Shown one piece after another: positions 62,228-64,000 of a DNA stretch of 64,000 nucleotides. Source of the DNA: Gordonia amarae NBRC 15530 (GTDB lineage: Bacteria > Actinomycetota > Actinomycetes > Mycobacteriales > Mycobacteriaceae). Location of the stretch: assembly GCF_000241345.1 (NCBI RefSeq), contig NZ_BAED01000028.1, forward strand, positions 23,166 through 87,165, given 5' to 3'. The position numbers and the translations under genes were made by a program. The notes beneath the pieces were generated by a model. It had not been told where the DNA came from and did not search any database. It saw only the letters and a list, made by a program, of their open reading frames with translations. The number at the start of each line of letters is the position of its first letter. Positions within the stretch are counted from its first letter, which is position 1.

Positions 62228-64000
62228 TCAATTATCGCTCACCCCGTCATTGCCGTTAGCCCTATCCCCCGAATGGGCGACACCCGGCACACCGCCTCCG
62301 TCGCCCGGAACGGGTGCGGTCGACTGCCCGCTGGACCAGTCGACGAGGCTGCTGTGTTCCTGCGCCACGAGGAACTGCGCGGCACCGATCGCACCGTCCG
62401 GATCGTCGGTGAGCGAGTCGAGCAGAGTCAGGAACCGCTGCGCGAACGTCACCATCGTGGCCTCGTTGAACAGATCGGTCGCGTAGACCATGCCGGCCGG
62501 CCAGTCCCGGCCCGCCACGGTCCGCACGGTGATCGACAGATCCCGCTGCGCGAACGCCGTCGGCGGCTCGATCTGCTCGACGGTCAGTGCCCCCACGTCC
62601 ACCGCCGGCCGGCCGGTCGCGGCGCCATCGCCCGGACTGTGGTCGACGCTCAGCATGACCTGGGCCAACGGCGCGAATGCCTGCGACCGCACCGCGCCGA
62701 CAGCGTCGACGACGGCCTCGAAGGGTACGTCGGCGTTGGCGAACGCGTCCAGGTCGGTCTCGCGCACCTCTTCGAGGAGTTCGGAGAACGCCATCATCGG
62801 TTCGAGTTCGCTCCGCAGCACCAGGGTGTTGACGAACATGCCGACCATCGGATCCAGGACCTTCTCGCCCCGGCCCGCGATCGGTGTGGCGATCGCGATG
62901 TCGTCGGCGGCGGTTAGCCGGGACAGCAGCACCGCGAGCGCGGCATGCACCACCATGAACGAGGTCAGCCCGTACTCGGCGGCGAGGCGTTCGATCCGCT
63001 CCGCTACACCCTGCGGGACCGCGAAGTCGATGGACGCACCGGACGCGGATGCCGTCACCGGCCGCGGGCGGTCCGCGGGCAGTTCGAGGACATCGGGCAG
63101 GCCCATGAGCTGGTCCGTCCAGTATTCGAGCTGGCCGCCCACCACCGATTCCGCGTCCTGTGGGTCGCCGAGGACGTCATGCTGCCAGATCGCGTAGTCG
63201 GCGAACTGTATCGGCAGCGGCGCGAACGCGGGCGCCTGTCCGTGGGCGCGGGCCACGTACGCGGTGACGATGTCGGTGAGCAGCGGCCCCATCGATTCAC
63301 CGTCGCTGACGATGTGGTGCAGGACGGCGAGGAAGATCCATTCGCCCGGGGCCGACCGCAGCAGCCGGACCCGGAAAGCGGACTGCTCGGACACCACGAA
63401 CCCGCGGGTGGCCGCGTGCAGCAGGCCGGCCTCCGAGTCGACGATCGCCCAGTCGAGGTTGTCGCCGGCCCACTCCAGGTCGTGGATCACCTGCGTGGGT
63501 TCACCGTCGACACCGGGGAACGTGGTACGCAGCACCTCGTGCCGTTCGATGACATCGAGCACCGCCTGCCGCAGCGCCTCGATATCGAGTTCGCCACGCA
63601 GTCGGACCCCTGCCTGGATGTTGTACGTCGGGGCGTCGGGGTCGAACTGGTTCATGAACCACATGCGCTGCTGCGCGAACGACACCGGGATGTGCTCGGG
63701 ACGCGGGTCGGCCTTGGTGATCGGCGCGAGCTTGTCGCCCGCGCCGACCGCGGCCACGAGTTCGCGCACCGTCGGCGCGTCGAACAGGTCACGCACCGAC
63801 ACCGTGGTCTCCAGCACCTCACCGGTCCGGGCGGCCAGCCGCATCGCCGACAGCGAGTTACCGCCGAGATTGAAGAACGAGGTGGTCACGCCGACCCGGC
63901 CGAGGCCCAGGACATCGGCGAACACCTGGGCGACGGCGGTCTCGTCGTCACCCTCGGGTGCCTCGTAGTCCTCGTCGGCGATGTCGAAGTCGGGGGCGGG
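62228..64000 (-). CDS. C-terminal part of an upstream NRPS ending in a condensation domain
   Basis: The frame is open to the window edge, so its start lies outside. Reading from the right it shows the end of an adenylation domain (PAPDFDIADEDYEAPEG), a carrier domain with FFNLGGNSLSAMR, and a full condensation domain (VSFAQQRMWFMNQFDPDAPT, HHIVSDGES, GMFVNTLVLR). The protein ends 35-40 residues after the C domain with a Gly/Asp-rich tail (VPGDGGGVPGVAHSGDRANG). The next gene starts 54 bases later directly with an A domain, so this C domain must work in trans with A1 of the following synthetase. Both genes are read from the same strand and surely belong to one assembly line. Confidence 0.93.
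   Translation of the reverse strand, partial: PAPDFDIADEDYEAPEGDDETAVAQVFADVLGLGRVGVTTSFFNLGGNSLSAMRLAARTGEVLETTVSVRDLFDAPTVRELVAAVGAGDKLAPITKADPRPEHIPVSFAQQRMWFMNQFDPDAPTYNIQAGVRLRGELDIEALRQAVLDVIERHEVLRTTFPGVDGEPTQVIHDLEWAGDNLDWAIVDSEAGLLHAATRGFVVSEQSAFRVRLLRSAPGEWIFLAVLHHIVSDGESMGPLLTDIVTAYVARAHGQAPAFAPLPIQFADYAIWQHDVLGDPQDAESVVGGQLEYWTDQLMGLPDVLELPADRPRPVTASASGASIDFAVPQGVAERIERLAAEYGLTSFMVVHAALAVLLSRLTAADDIAIATPIAGRGEKVLDPMVGMFVNTLVLRSELEPMMAFSELLEEVRETDLDAFANADVPFEAVVDAVGAVRSQAFAPLAQVMLSVDHSPGDGAATGRPAVDVGALTVEQIEPPTAFAQRDLSITVRTVAGRDWPAGMVYATDLFNEATMVTFAQRFLTLLDSLTDDPDGAIGAAQFLVAQEHSSLVDWSSGQSTAPVPGDGGGVPGVAHSGDRANGNDGVSDN

Noticed and set aside
62228..62230. Stop codon between the two NRPS genes as a sequencing error
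   Set aside because: The frames are in register, but the fused linker would be much longer than every other C-A linker here, and the second protein begins exactly at a domain edge with a usable GTG and AAGGGG upstream.
1..64000. tRNA, rRNA, CRISPR, transposase or integrase genes
   Set aside because: None were recognised on either strand by reading for their signatures.

Overview
The window is high-GC actinobacterial DNA from a mycolic-acid-containing member of the Mycobacteriales. Support comes from two antigen 85-type mycolyltransferases, an MTB12-like lipoprotein, an IdeR-type iron box and ribosomal proteins of actinobacterial type. A Gordonia/Rhodococcus-like host fits, but this is inferred from gene content and base composition, not from a marker match.

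Region 1 (1-5178) is a secondary-metabolite locus. It opens with the C-terminal thioesterase of an enzyme that began before the window. A near-consensus iron box (768-786) follows, then an apparent operon: a ScoE/Rv0097-like non-haem iron oxidase, a FcoT/ScoD-like hot-dog protein, a FadD10/ScoC-like acyl ligase and a MOP-type flippase. Oxidase-FcoT-FadD10 is the gene order of the isonitrile lipopeptide (INLP) loci of mycobacteria. The active-site residues of the oxidase and of FcoT are conserved, so an iron-regulated isonitrile acyl-peptide pathway is the best reading. No carrier protein gene is visible in the window.

Region 2 (5264-15677) holds two overlapping large LuxR-type ATPase regulators (LAL), a secreted 1406-residue Ig/VCBS-repeat protein with a Thr/Pro/Asp-rich stalk, and a gene-poor 1 kb stretch. 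That stretch carries a relic of an ATPase gene tail and a diverged duplicate of the narG leader.

Region 3 (15678-24841) is a complete respiratory nitrate reductase operon narGHJI-narK with tight overlaps and a strong terminator. It is followed tail-to-tail by a DapB-like oxidoreductase whose 3' end is partly duplicated in tandem.

Region 4 (25178-30521, minus strand) holds a short ribosomal operon rplN-rplX-rplE-rpsN closed by a 16-bp hairpin. Next is a two-component block: response regulator, histidine kinase, kinase-like membrane protein without an ATPase domain, and an orphan HTH protein.

Region 5 (30601-34893) contains an acetoacetate decarboxylase-family gene behind a KstR-like palindrome, two mycolyltransferases flanking an MTB12-like lipoprotein, and a small reverse-strand protein resembling the N-terminus of an AMP-binding enzyme.

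Region 6 (35237-64000, minus strand) is a giant NRPS system: the 3' part of one synthetase ending in a condensation domain, then an 8891-residue synthetase (8 adenylation domains, 8 carrier domains, 7 condensation domains, 1 epimerase, 1 thioesterase), then an MbtH-like protein. Reading the specificity pockets gives Ser for modules 1 and 6; the others match no code I recognise. A 127-bp palindromic repeat element sits in frame inside adenylation domain 6.
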